NCBI GenBank assembly: GCA_905250025.1
Contig: CAJNOJ010000142.1
Location: 130,602 to 194,601, forward strand
DNA from: Adineta ricciae
Lineage: Eukaryota; Rotifera; Eurotatoria; Adinetida; Adinetidae
Reading direction: 5' to 3'
Length of the DNA: 64,000 bases
This document shows, piece by piece, positions 45,811-55,386 of this stretch; the stretch's first letter is position 1; every line of letters starts with the position of its first letter. Below the pieces are notes generated by a model. That model made no database searches and had not been told where the DNA came from. It saw only the letters and a program-made list of their open reading frames with translations. Position numbers and translations under genes: made by a program.

Positions 45811-46617
45811 TCATGTTGCAACATTTAGCGTTGATTCTGCATGTATTGGTGCGCCTTTCAATAACATCTGCTTGTCATCATTTCGAAGACACAGGTAAAA
45901 GATGATTCCAATGATAAACGTACCAATAGCCAATGAGACATACATCCAAATAATGATTGGATCAGTATTCACTGGTACGAGTGAAACATTCAGTAAACTT
46001 CCAACCGCTCTTGCACAAACGAACAGTGCCATGACGATTGATTTCATCGAAGTTGGCGCTTTCACATAAGCATATTCAATGCCACTGATAACTGCAAATA
46101 TCTCGCCAATGCCGATAAGAAATCGAGCAGGAATTTGCCACGCAACAGTTATATTATTAAATTTCTGGCAAGTTGAACATGGTTGAACCGTATAATCAAA
46201 ATTCGNCAATCCAAGTATGATCAGACCGAAGAAATAGATGAACGAGGCGACAGTTAATGTTTTATATCTACCCCAAAATTGATCAGCAATAATAGCAGCA
46301 GCAATGGGTGATAGATTACATAGACATGAATATGACATCGTCACGGCTGTAGCCATCTTTCGACCATAGCCAAGTGCTCCTGCTTGTTTTTCCCCATTGG
46401 TTGGTATTGGAAATTGAATGTAATTTTGAAATACAATGTATGTACCGAAATAAACGAATTGTTCGCATAATTGACCGAAGATCAAAAGCCAAGTTGTGAA
46501 CGGAAATCGATCCGAAACATGCTCAAGTGTCGCCAGTTCGCTCTGTGTCGGTTCAACTTCATTCTTACAAACCTTTGTATCATTTGTTTCAGTATCATTT
46601 GCTGCAGCAATACTCAT
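45811..46617 (-). pseudogene. POT/SLC15 transporter, interrupted by an N gap (copy 2)
   Basis: 46617-46207 matches the first part of copy 1 exon 1 and 46205-45811 the last part of exon 4. About 1.05 kb, including exons 2 and 3, is missing at the N of 46206. Both outer pieces keep frame, including the Q-L-C-E-Q variant of helix 1. The gene may be whole in the organism; the break coincides with the gap, so it is not evidence of decay. Confidence 0.8.
46206..46206. other. Assembly gap (single N) within transporter copy 2
   Basis: The sequence jumps from transporter exon 4 to exon 1 across one N. Comparison with copy 1 shows that about 1.05 kb of gene should lie here. Confidence 0.95.
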
Positions 46618-46713
46618 GGTATTTTACACGTTATTCAATCGTTCAATTGTACCGTTAGCCACTTTTTCTTCGTTCTTTTATACATCATCAGAGGGAGAAC
46701 GAGAGAAAGAACA

Positions 46714-46721
46714 TGACGTCA
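46714..46721. promoter_or_regulatory. CRE palindrome TGACGTCA, transporter promoter (copy 2)
   Basis: Perfect CRE 97 bp before the start codon at 46617, conserved with copy 1 although bases around it differ. Confidence 0.5.
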
Positions 46722-47005
46722 TGATACATAAAGAAAAGGAAGCCGTATCTCATCATGGTGGGGAATACTCATTTAACATGACAATCTTTGTTATTCTTTT
46801 TCAACGAACACAAATCAAGGTCACTCAAAGGTGTGTTACCAGTAAATACGTCATTTCGCGTAAAAAAAAACATACGGTCCTTACAACCTTCAATGACATC
46901 ACGTTTGTAGACAAGGAAACACGATAATATTTATTAATTGATTACAAAAAACAAACAATAGGGATGTCGTCTATTGACAAATTGAACGATGATCAAACAC
47001 AATAG

Positions 47006-48288
47006 CTATTCATTCATTGTAGTTAAACCATCTACTTCAATAATTTCTTTCAACAAATGTTTCCAACCCTAAAATATCACAAACTTAGATGTTGATTTTT
47101 CAAATCAAATTCATTACGTACAGTTTTCTCATGTAAACTTGCATAGATTGGATCTTGCATCAAAATTAAATGTACAGAATGAAATTCCCATTGAGGAACT
47201 TTCGGAAACAAATGATGAATCTATACACAAATCAACCCATTCGTTGTTATGCGAGAAGAAATCGCTGATCTTACCATATGGTAATGTTCGTTATGAACTC
47301 CAAAGAAGAAATTCCATAGCCATCCACAGATTCGATTACGCGTCATGTAAATATCGACTCGTGGTGCTGTTTCAACCTACAGAAACAGATGATTTTCAAA
47401 CTAAATACGATTTCAAGGAGAAAAAGGAATTGTTCTTACTAGTGGATAATGTTCCAATAATTCAATAAATGATCCTATCCACATATGAGTTGTTAGATAA
47501 GGAATAAACCAAAATAGACATAAGTTCAGAAAATTTCCAGTATAAACAAAGATCACGAGCCATCCAGTTAGATAAATACTCCGAACACATGTTTCGTATT
47601 TATCTTCCTCCTAAAACGATTCATTGTTTATATAGATTAAATCTTCCATGGTAACTATCATGGACTGACTTGACTGTATATTCGATGTTGTATCAAATAC
47701 ACCAGATAATTCCACGATGATTTCGGCGAGAAAAGATTTCTCAAATACTTCTGAATATTTCTCTTTGTTCGTTGTTCACCACAAATTCCACTTTCTTTCA
47801 AACTCATCTAAACATATCACACAAGCAAATCTTTCTTGTCGCCCGTAATAGTCTTCCCTTACATAATCTGGATCCTTGTGCGTACCCAAATATGGATGAT
47901 GATTTCTCACATGTGACACTTGATAGCCATGAAAACTTTGAAAGATCAAATAGCCCGAAGTAAATGTTCCGAGAACGAAATTAATGTATTGGTTCGATGC
48001 GAAACAATAGTGTGTGGCTAAATGCAGACAATCTGCGAGGCCACGCTGTCGAGCACCAATAATGCAGATCGCGATGAAATAAGCCATCAATGGCAACAGG
48101 AAATATGTGTGATGATGAGCATAAACATATTTGGAAGTATAGATCGAAAGAAAGATGATGGACCAATCTTCAATTAACGAGAGGAGACCATGAGTATTGT
48201 TTGTCTTCTGCGATATCGTGTGTTTAAATACTTGGGCACGGATCGCTTCATTGAAACGGTATCGTTTGAATGTTTTCACCTTCTCCAT
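47006..48288 (-). CDS. Membrane fatty-acid desaturase
   Basis: Six exons, all phase 0: 48288-47863, 47807-47670, 47610-47440, 47376-47275, 47220-47122 and 47068-47006, giving 332 residues. The three histidine boxes of di-iron desaturases are present: H89-L-A-T-H93, H126-V-R-N-H-H131 and H273-N-E-H-Y-H with I-H281-H282 (the last box is split by an intron). Hydrophobic pairs lie around 60-78, 100-120 and 205-230. It should insert a double bond, or hydroxylate, a lipid chain at the endoplasmic reticulum; the substrate cannot be told. Met at 48288 is preferred over 48330 because a TATAAATA on the minus strand near 48350 would place transcription start close to 48325. A CRE palindrome lies 95 bp upstream. 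Copy 1 has only the 3' exons. Confidence 0.85.
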
Positions 48289-48382
48289 GTGTGTATTCGT
48301 GATATAAGTAGACGAGTATACGCTGTTCATCTTTCATTTTGCATTCATATTTATATACTTTTAGAAGCCCATCTACAGCATC

Positions 48383-48390
48383 TGACGTCA
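48383..48390. promoter_or_regulatory. CRE palindrome TGACGTCA, desaturase promoter
   Basis: Perfect CRE about 95 bp before the chosen desaturase start and about 30 bp upstream of a TATA-like TATAAATA. Confidence 0.5.
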
Positions 48391-48677
48391 TTTTTGTTAT
48401 TGACCCTCTTCTTATGAACAACAAGTATGACGCATGTGTAATTATGTGAGATGGTGGGAAAATCACACCCACCCATCGGTGCACTGTCAAGGTACGTGTA
48501 TTATGGGTGGGATGATAGCTCAGAACGCAAAGTTCCCTCGACCGTGAATTTGATCGATGATTTCTGCTCAAGGTGGTGAAGATTGTCAAAGATCTGTGCA
48601 ATGCCTGCACGTTGGTTGAGACACTGAGAAGACGAAGATCATCATATTCCTTTTCATTTCTTTATTTTCAAATATGT

Positions 48678-49874
48678 TTACATGAAAACAGATGTGTGAA
48701 TCAAGTCCTGTAATATCCGACAAAAAGTGTCAATTTCTTCTTCGGTATTGAAATAATGGATCGAGGCTCGAATCATATGATTTAGATTTCTTGCAGTCAT
48801 GTCGATCAGGGTATGATGACGCACTGCTACCGAAGTATTGATCTTTCTTTCGCGAAGTTGTTTGCATAGTTTCACCATATCCATTCCATCAATCTCGACA
48901 GTAAAGGTAACGATTCCACACTTGATCTGTCCCAGATCTTGTACTAGAACACAATCGATCATCGACAGTTTCTTGCGAAATAGTTCTCCTAGCTGTTGAA
49001 TTCGTTGCCAGATATGTTCTATGCCAAGATCTAATGTATTCTGAACAGCATAAGTTAAACCTAATTTTGCAGCAATGTTACATTCGGAGATTTCAAACAT
49101 TCGTGCATCTTTTCGGAACTCATATTCATTTTGACTTTTCCATTCAGCCGAATGTAAATCGAGGCAAAATGGTTCTAAGAATTTCAGCATCTTTTCGCTC
49201 ATGAACAAAAATCCAGTACCGCGTGGACCACGTAGAAACTTCCGTCCACTAGCTGAAAGCATATCACAACCGATTTGTTGAACATCGATCGGCACTTGCC
49301 CGATCGACTGGCATGCATCGATCAAATACCAAACGTTGTACTTTCGAGCGATCGTTCCAATGGCCTCGACTGGATTGACCAATCCTCCATTCGTCGGTAT
49401 ATGGCTAACAGATATGAGTTTCACATTTTCATCAATCATCTTCTCTAACGCTTCGACACAAATCTGTCCGTTTCGATCATTTGGAATAACTTCGATGCTA
49501 ACACCGATTCGTTTCATCATTTGTAAATAAGCGATGTAATTGCTTGCATATTCAGTGATTGATGTCAGAATCTTGTCACCTTTGCGGAAAGGAAGCGCAT
49601 AGAACGCTCGATCCCAAGCAGTTGTTGCACTGTCCGTGATGGCAATTTCTTTGGATTTACAATTGATCAATTGAGCAAGTAGTTGGTAGACTTTGTCATA
49701 GTCACATGCATATTTATCTTCCATTTCATAGCCACCAAACTTGCTTTCATCAGCAAGATATGTCTGCATAATATGACAAACACTTGCCGGCATTAATGAA
49801 GCTCCGGCATTGTTGAAATGAATTACATGTTCAGTACCTGGTGTTTCAGCGCGAATCCGAGCGATATCAAGCAT
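48678..49874 (-). CDS. Class V aminotransferase / cysteine-desulfurase-like PLP enzyme
   Basis: Intronless, 398 residues. The fold-type I PLP features are visible: N-N-A-G-A-S-L-M-P near residue 21, S-H-I-P-T-N-G-G (157-164), the PLP-ring Asp in L-I-D186-A-C-Q-S, and the Schiff-base lysine in S-G-R-K212-F-L-R-G-P-R-G-T-G. The S-x-x-x-K-F-L-x-G-P-x-G-x-G signature is that of the class V group (isopenicillin-N epimerase, NifS-like, kynureninase relatives). No cysteine-desulfurase active-site loop is obvious, so transamination, racemisation or C-S cleavage on an unknown amino acid is possible. Lack of introns beside an eight-exon neighbour suggests bacterial origin (inference). It is divergent from proline dehydrogenase with 181 bp between the starts. 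Confidence 0.82.
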   Translation of the reverse strand: MLDIARIRAETPGTEHVIHFNNAGASLMPASVCHIMQTYLADESKFGGYEMEDKYACDYDKVYQLLAQLINCKSKEIAITDSATTAWDRAFYALPFRKGDKILTSITEYASNYIAYLQMMKRIGVSIEVIPNDRNGQICVEALEKMIDENVKLISVSHIPTNGGLVNPVEAIGTIARKYNVWYLIDACQSIGQVPIDVQQIGCDMLSASGRKFLRGPRGTGFLFMSEKMLKFLEPFCLDLHSAEWKSQNEYEFRKDARMFEISECNIAAKLGLTYAVQNTLDLGIEHIWQRIQQLGELFRKKLSMIDCVLVQDLGQIKCGIVTFTVEIDGMDMVKLCKQLRERKINTSVAVRHHTLIDMTARNLNHMIRASIHYFNTEEEIDTFCRILQDLIHTSVFM

Positions 49875-49943
49875 TTCTATTCCGATCTGAATGAATCAAA
49901 TTTCATCGATGCAGCGAACAAGTTTTTTTTTCTTTCCCACCCA

Positions 49944-49951
49944 TGACGTCA
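49944..49951. promoter_or_regulatory. CRE palindrome TGACGTCA, shared divergent promoter
   Basis: Perfect CRE lying 70 bp before the aminotransferase start (49874, minus) and 105 bp before the proline dehydrogenase start (50056, plus). A TATATAAA-like box near 50011 serves the plus-strand gene. Confidence 0.5.
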
Positions 49952-50055
49952 GACGAGAGGACGAAACGGATTTCACCTTGAATGACATCATGTTTCTCTC
50001 TTCTCCCTCGATATATAAACAGATGCATCAATGAACGTTGTTCCAATATATTACA

Positions 50056-51829
50056 ATGATTCGAAATAGTCTTTTACTTCGCAAAAATGTCAAAACCATC
50101 TACAATGTCTTGTTATCCTCAGCATTGAACACAAATTCTTGTAAATTAAATTCCAACTTCGATTGTGTCTCAACTGCATACGGATACAAAAATAAATGGG
50201 AATTATTTCGCGGGTGGATGCTCTATAAAATGTTCTCGTACAACATCTTCGTTGATCATCTTCCACAAGTCATAGTCACGCTTTCGTATGCAAAGAAGTA
50301 ATCTTGATTTTTCTCTCCTTTAGTTGATCGCATTGAGTAATCAAATGTTGAACAGAACTTTGTTTCAATCAATCATGAATATGACCTTGTATGGACATTT
50401 TATTGGTGGTGAGAACAGAAATCAGTTACAACTACAAGTGGAAAAGTTGAGAAAACATCGTGTAAAGGTGATCTTAGATCATTATATGGAGTCAGATCTG
50501 AATGGTGTTTGCAAAGAGACGATCAATTCGTTACCATCGGGAGAAGCATCATTTTCGAAAATTTATCATCCCGATGAAGTTGCATTCGATAAAAACATGT
50601 TGAAATATCTAAAAAATATTCAAACAACCCATCTTTTATGTGGATCAAAGAGTTTCACTGCAATCAAATTAACACCACTGATCCGACCAAGTTTATTGGA
50701 GAAACTGAATGTGTTTTGTTGTTTACACATAGAAAAAAGGCAATTCGATGACCTACTGCAGCTGATACTGCATGATCATGTAAATTTTCATGTTGATTTC
50801 AATATTTCTCCAACCTCTGCTTGTTTTAGAATTTCACTTCAAACGAGATTGGTGAAATTAATAATTTAATCTTACGATTAAACGAAATCGTAAAAGTAAG
50901 CTTTCTCCGGATGAAAACAAAGATTTACTTCTCTAATTTCAGTCAACGAAAGCGAACGATATGCGGATATTTATCGATGCTGAACAATCGTATTTTCAGA
51001 CCGCGATTAACAAGATTGTTATTCATTTACAAAGTATTTTCAATAGAGAAAATTTGTTCGTCTACAACACATATCAATGCTATCGAAGGGTAAAAGTATC
51101 AAATTCATCGTTCTTTACTAATCCTAGGTCATATTTAGGATACAGTGGATGTTTTAGCTGCAGATTTAGAACAATCGGAAAGAGAAAAATTTCATATTGG
51201 CTTTAAACTTGTTCGTGGTGGATATATGGTTCAAGTAAATGAAGATTTGACAAGAAAATTGCTTTGATCGAATAGCTTTTTAGGAACGAAAACGAGCGCT
51301 CGAAATGGATTATGAAGATCCAATTCACGACGATTTCGATCAGACGAGTGAATGTTATCGAAAAGCTTTTCTAAAAGGAATCGACTTTGCATTACGAACG
51401 AATCAAATAACTCGAATATTTGTGGCAAGTCATAATGAAGATACAGTTCGATTTGCTATAGAAACGTAAGTTTCAAAGATTTTCAATATTTAATCAAATG
51501 ACTATTGTAGAATGAAAGAGTTCAATATCAAATCAGATGATGAAATTGTTTCGTTCGCGACGTTATTTGGGATGTGTGATTACATAACGTTTACGCTAGG
51601 TAAAAGAATTTCTAATTGATTCCTCCAAGAGTGACATTGGGAGTTTTTAGCTGCAGCCAATTTCAATTCTTATAAACTAATGCCGTATGGACCGTTGGAA
51701 TCGTTTCTACCGTATTTAGCTCGACGTGCACAAGATAATCGAGCAATATTTAAAAAAGCTGAGAAAGATCGATTACTTATGTACAAAGCATTGAGAGATC
51801 GTCTGTTCAAAACTCAGCAGTGGTGTTAG
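50056..51829 (+). CDS. PRODH: Proline dehydrogenase (mitochondrial)
   Basis: Eight exons join in consistent phases: 50056-50268, 50324-50710, 50830-50895, 50943-51089, 51139-51234, 51284-51465, 51511-51599 and 51651-51829, 452 residues. Family motifs are clear: I-D-A-E-Q-S-Y-F-Q, K-L-V-R-G-G-Y-M followed by E-R, S-H-N-E-D-T-V, K-L-M-P-Y-G-P and the C-terminal Y-L-A-R-R-A-Q-D-N of the proline-binding site. The enzyme oxidises proline to pyrroline-5-carboxylate with FAD at the inner mitochondrial membrane. The N-terminus is basic with hydrophobic residues, as in a mitochondrial presequence. It is shorter than vertebrate PRODH, mostly at the N-terminus. Introns are 45-119 bp. It shares a promoter with the aminotransferase. 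Confidence 0.9.
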
Positions 51830-52851
51830 AATTTTGTTCTGTTAATTGATTCATCATTAATAAAAATTAAAATAATATGTAAAGTTTTGGCCGTGTAATA
51901 TCTTTTTGAAGCGGATGAGAGATACCAAAACAAATAGTGTTATTCACTTGTAATTTTTATAAGAAGTAGAAAGAGGATCGAACGCGTGCGACGTGACTAT
52001 TCGATCATGCATTGAATCATACGCATGTTCGAAAGAGAAAGAGATGGTCTATGCATTTTATTTACACTAGTATCATATTTATTTCGAAACAAAATCATGG
52101 ATTGATATACTACATGTATCTTATTTTCATTAACAAGACAGATAATGACAAAAAAGAATAAACAAGATAAGTGTAAGGGTACTATAGTGCAAATTTTCAA
52201 ACGGTCACCTTGTACAAGTACATATTTTTTTCGTAGAAAGAACGAAAGTAAACCCATGCAAATGAGAAAATATTTAATTTTCAATGCTCTAACTTTAACA
52301 ATAGAAAAACGCATTATAACCAATGAAGCAACTAAACCAAATAATACAGATGAATCCATTCTCACAGTGTATCATAATTATAACTTTCAAATGTGATCGT
52401 TCGTTAAATAGAAGCCCATCTTTTCTAGGAGTATTGAATAACGGTATGTCAATGAATGAAAAGAATGAAACATGTGCAATATAATTGTAATCAGTCATGT
52501 GTTACAACGTATATTTTATCAGATACGGGTTGTTCTGTTCTCTCTTTCTACTGAATATTAACAAACAATAACAACAACATGTAAATCTTTGGATATATTT
52601 ATATTTAGCTATGGGCGTAATAACTGAAATGAAATGAATAATCATTGGATCGTTCTTTTTACTTTCTTTTCTTTCATTCGATTTCTGATATTTACGTCAG
52701 TTGTCAAGTAAAAAGAATCAAGTGTAAGAGGAAGAATGTTGACAAACTTTTTCGCTTTTATTAATATTATATATATATATATATCTAACTAAGAGGCTAC
52801 TGATCAAAACAAAATTTTCTTCACTAGTAACTTCTCGTTGGGTTCGTGATA
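51830..52851. other. Intergenic with diverged copy of a block segment
   Basis: About 51975-52075 resembles 44965-45062 (and 21195-21290) of the duplicated block: GTGCGA-GTGACTAT, CAATCATGCATTGAA, ATGTTCGAAAGAGAAAG and ATTTTATTTA in the same order. A second weaker echo lies near 52465-52505. Small hydrophobic open frames on the minus strand (52000-52365) have no support. An AT dinucleotide run is at about 52770-52785, just before the next gene. Confidence 0.4.
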
Positions 52852-53625
52852 ATGTCGAAAACAGTAAATGAGAAAGATGTTCCTGCCGAAGTTTCACATA
52901 CTAATCTTCTCGATTATCCTCATTCAATCATATGGCGAATATTACATGGAACTTCTTTCTTATTTGGTGGTCTTCTCTTTATCTGTGGCTCTTGCATGTA
53001 TTTCACCGATGTTATCGCAAACAATGACCGTGCGTTGGAAGCCGGCGGATGGCTCTACACAGTTGGCTCCGCTTGTTTTCTTCTTGCTGATATACAAGAT
53101 TGGCTTTACTATCATATCGGTTTTCTATTCTCTTCCAGCAAAGTTAACGATTCTCAATCGAAACCAATGTTTCGTAATCGATTGAGGCGCGTGGCCATCA
53201 ATGTCAACTATTTTACTTCAAACGTTGGCTCTGCGCTTTACTTAGTAGGATCGGTGTTCTTTTTACCAAAATTTGCGGATTCGATCCTCGTCGGCGATGG
53301 GCTATTCATTGCCGGTTCAGCAGTTATCTATCTCTCAGAAGGATGGAAAATTGTCCGATTAGCTCGTACAAGTGCCGAGAATGCCAATGATACGTCGTTT
53401 CGCTTTCAAAACATCAAGACCAATATTCAAGCCATTTTTATCTCCTTTTTTGCTGGCCTCGGTGGATTTTTCTATTTTGTTGGCACCATTCTCTTTTTAC
53501 CGCAATACACCACCACTGACTTTGGCGAAAACCGAGCTGCAGGACTATTTTTATGCGGTGGAATCTTTTTCACTCTTGCTGGCTTGTTATTACAATACTG
53601 CTATTACTGTAAAAGTCGCAAATGA
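52852..53625 (+). CDS. YrhK-like multi-pass membrane protein
   Basis: Intronless, 257 residues from the ATG at 52852 (the longer frame from 52846 starts at GTG). Six hydrophobic segments form three pairs, each pair of the pattern G-x-L-x-F-x-x-G-S-x-x-[FY] followed by G-x-W-[LF]-[YF]-x-x-G-S or G-[DG]-[GI]-x-F-x-x-G, which is how YrhK-type domains of bacteria look: here three repeats at about residues 35-90, 115-165 and 195-250. The function of YrhK proteins is not known. A bacterial source is possible because of the lack of introns, but repeats of this type also occur in eukaryote genomes. Confidence 0.6.
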   Translation: MSKTVNEKDVPAEVSHTNLLDYPHSIIWRILHGTSFLFGGLLFICGSCMYFTDVIANNDRALEAGGWLYTVGSACFLLADIQDWLYYHIGFLFSSSKVNDSQSKPMFRNRLRRVAINVNYFTSNVGSALYLVGSVFFLPKFADSILVGDGLFIAGSAVIYLSEGWKIVRLARTSAENANDTSFRFQNIKTNIQAIFISFFAGLGGFFYFVGTILFLPQYTTTDFGENRAAGLFLCGGIFFTLAGLLLQYCYYCKSRK

Positions 53626-53706
53626 ATCTGATTCATTAAAAATATATCAGCCTATACTTAAGCTATGAAAAAAGTAACAAGTTATGTCAATAAAAAATAT
53701 TCTCTC

Positions 53707-54040
53707 TCAAAAATCGATTCCTTGCTCAGCCTTACATAATATCCAGCTCGACCATTCACTGCATCTTTTCCACCATGCGGCGAAATTTGCCTTCGACAGT
53801 AAGAGGTCACGATGTGCAGCTCGGATGAGATTTTCCGTATATGGGAAGTAACTTATATCAGCTATTGTAAATTGATTTCCAGCAAAATATTCATTAGTTG
53901 CTAAATGTTGATCGACGATCGTCAAAATACTTTCTAGCTTCTTCTTTTTCTCTTCAACTAGCTTCCCGTCGACTTCACCCAAGTGTTTCCCAGGCTAGAG
54001 GAGCCGCTTCACGATTGGAAAGTTCAGATCCAACATTTAA
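53707..54040 (-). pseudogene. Truncated glutathione transferase copy
   Basis: The minus strand matches the second half of exon 2 of the neighbouring GST (54434-54843) with an intact reading frame of about 90 codons to the stop at 53707. A short deletion fuses E-T to L-G-E-V-D, where the intact gene has E-T-L-W-K-P-K-M-K-H-L. The thioredoxin half with the catalytic serine and the rest of exon 2 are missing, so it is a dead partial duplicate. Confidence 0.75.
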
Positions 54041-54290
54041 CTAAAGCCCTGCTCTGCCCTGCCCTGACAGGTCAGGACAGAACAGGGTAACGTTACGAAA
54101 ATATATGAAAGGAATAAATAGTGAGTAATTGGTACCAATCTCCAAGAGATATCAGTGGACTATGCCGATAATTATGACAGAGTTGGTCGATATATTAGCA
54201 CTGACATGAAAAACTTACACAAAAATCTCAACATTTCTTTGGTTTTATGTAAAATGGCAGGGCAGGACAGGTTACAGGTCATATAAATCC
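54041..54290. repeat. Short spacer with inverted CCCTGCCCTGACAGG words
   Basis: Between the GST copies lie CCCTGCCCTGACAGGTCAGG (near 54056) and, about 190 bp on, the opposite-strand version GGCAGGGCAGGACAGG (near 54256). This may be a small non-autonomous element that interrupted the truncated GST. No target duplication was identified. Confidence 0.35.
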
Positions 54291-54433
54291 ATCACGCTCA
54301 ATATTGCTATTATGGTAGAAGTCGTAGACGAATCTTTTTTTTACATTGAATTCGAAATACAGCAGAAATATACGAACCTATATTTGTATTACGATAAAGT
54401 TAGCAAGTTACATGCTAATAAAAAGGTCTCCTT

Positions 54434-55157
54434 TCAGAAATCGATTTCTTGCTCAGTCTTACATAATAACCAGCTAGGCCGTTCACTGCATCTTTTCCAC
54501 CATGCGGCGAAATTTGCTTTCGAAAGTAAGAGGCCACGATGGCCAGCTCGAATGAGATTTTCCGTATATGGTAAGTAACTGATGTCAGCTATTGTAAATT
54601 GATTTCCAGCAAAATATTCATTAGTTGCTAAATGTTGATCGATAATCGTCAAGATACTTTCTAACTTCTTCTTTTTCTCTTCAACTAGCTTGCCGTCGAC
54701 TTCACCCAAGTGTTTCATTTTTGGTTTCCATAGCGTTTCCCAGACTAGAGGAGTTGCTTCACGATTAAAATGTTCAGATTCAACATTCAACCATTGTTCC
54801 ATTAGACCGTAATTCTTTGCGTTTTCTGGTTGCAGTTTTGCACCTAAATTTAGTATAAAGTATTGTCTGTTCATTTTCTACTATTGAAATTTTACCTTCA
54901 GTTGGATATTTTCTCAGAAGATACCGAATAATTGCTCTTGATTCAAAGACTTTTGTTCCATCGACATCTTCAAGTAATGGAACTTGACCAAATGGTTGCA
55001 AAGCAAGATAAGTTGCTTGTTTGTGTTCACCTTTACCCAAATCAACGAGAACAATTTCATATGGTAAACCCATTTCTTCTAATACACATCGAACTCGTCG
55101 AGTGCATGTGGACATCTTCATTCCATGTAGTTTGATCATTGACTTCGTTGCAGACAT
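54434..55157 (-). CDS. Glutathione S-transferase, phi-like
   Basis: Exons 55157-54896 and 54843-54434 (phase 1) give 223 residues. Met at 55157 is chosen because M-S-A-T-K-S-M leads directly into the thioredoxin fold. The N-terminal domain has S-T-C-T-R-R-V, the catalytic serine motif of phi-class enzymes, G-Q-V-P-L-L with the cis-proline, and E-S-R-A-I-I-R-Y-L. The C-terminal helical domain has F-T-I-A-D-I-S-Y-L-P-Y. Phi GSTs are typical of plants, fungi and bacteria, not of animals, so transfer is plausible (inference). It conjugates glutathione to electrophiles in the cytosol and helps against oxidative stress. The partial copy downstream shows local duplication. Confidence 0.85.
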
Positions 55158-55386
55158 TTTCTTGCACTCTTTGACAGTATGTAACACGGGTGTGAAAAAG
55201 CAAAGAAAAAAGCTCTGACAGAACGAGAAGAATCGTCGTTGCCACGTGTATGTGTTTCTCTCTCTCTCCTTGTTATGTGAAATAGAAAAGACGTCCGCCG
55301 AGATTGATGTATGACTTATCCAAAAGTTATGAATATTATTGAATTGTTTTTAAAGATGGCAGAATACGAGTTTAATCTGACTCAAT

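Larger units (their letters stand above)
33579..47550. repeat. Large duplicated block, copy 2
   Basis: Matches 10865-32904 in order and orientation. Differences include a deletion equal to copy 1 about 21599-29695, a gap (N at 46206) inside the transporter, a 98-bp hairpin at 34023 and a 774-bp insertion at 40932. The match ends near 47550, where copy 1 meets its N; copy 2 continues through the rest of the desaturase. Confidence 0.92.

Noticed and set aside
47776..47862. C-V-I-C-L-D-E-F sequence looking like the start of a RING finger at the desaturase end
   Set aside because: It lies in the first intron read through; splicing at 47862/47808 removes it and gives a continuous desaturase.
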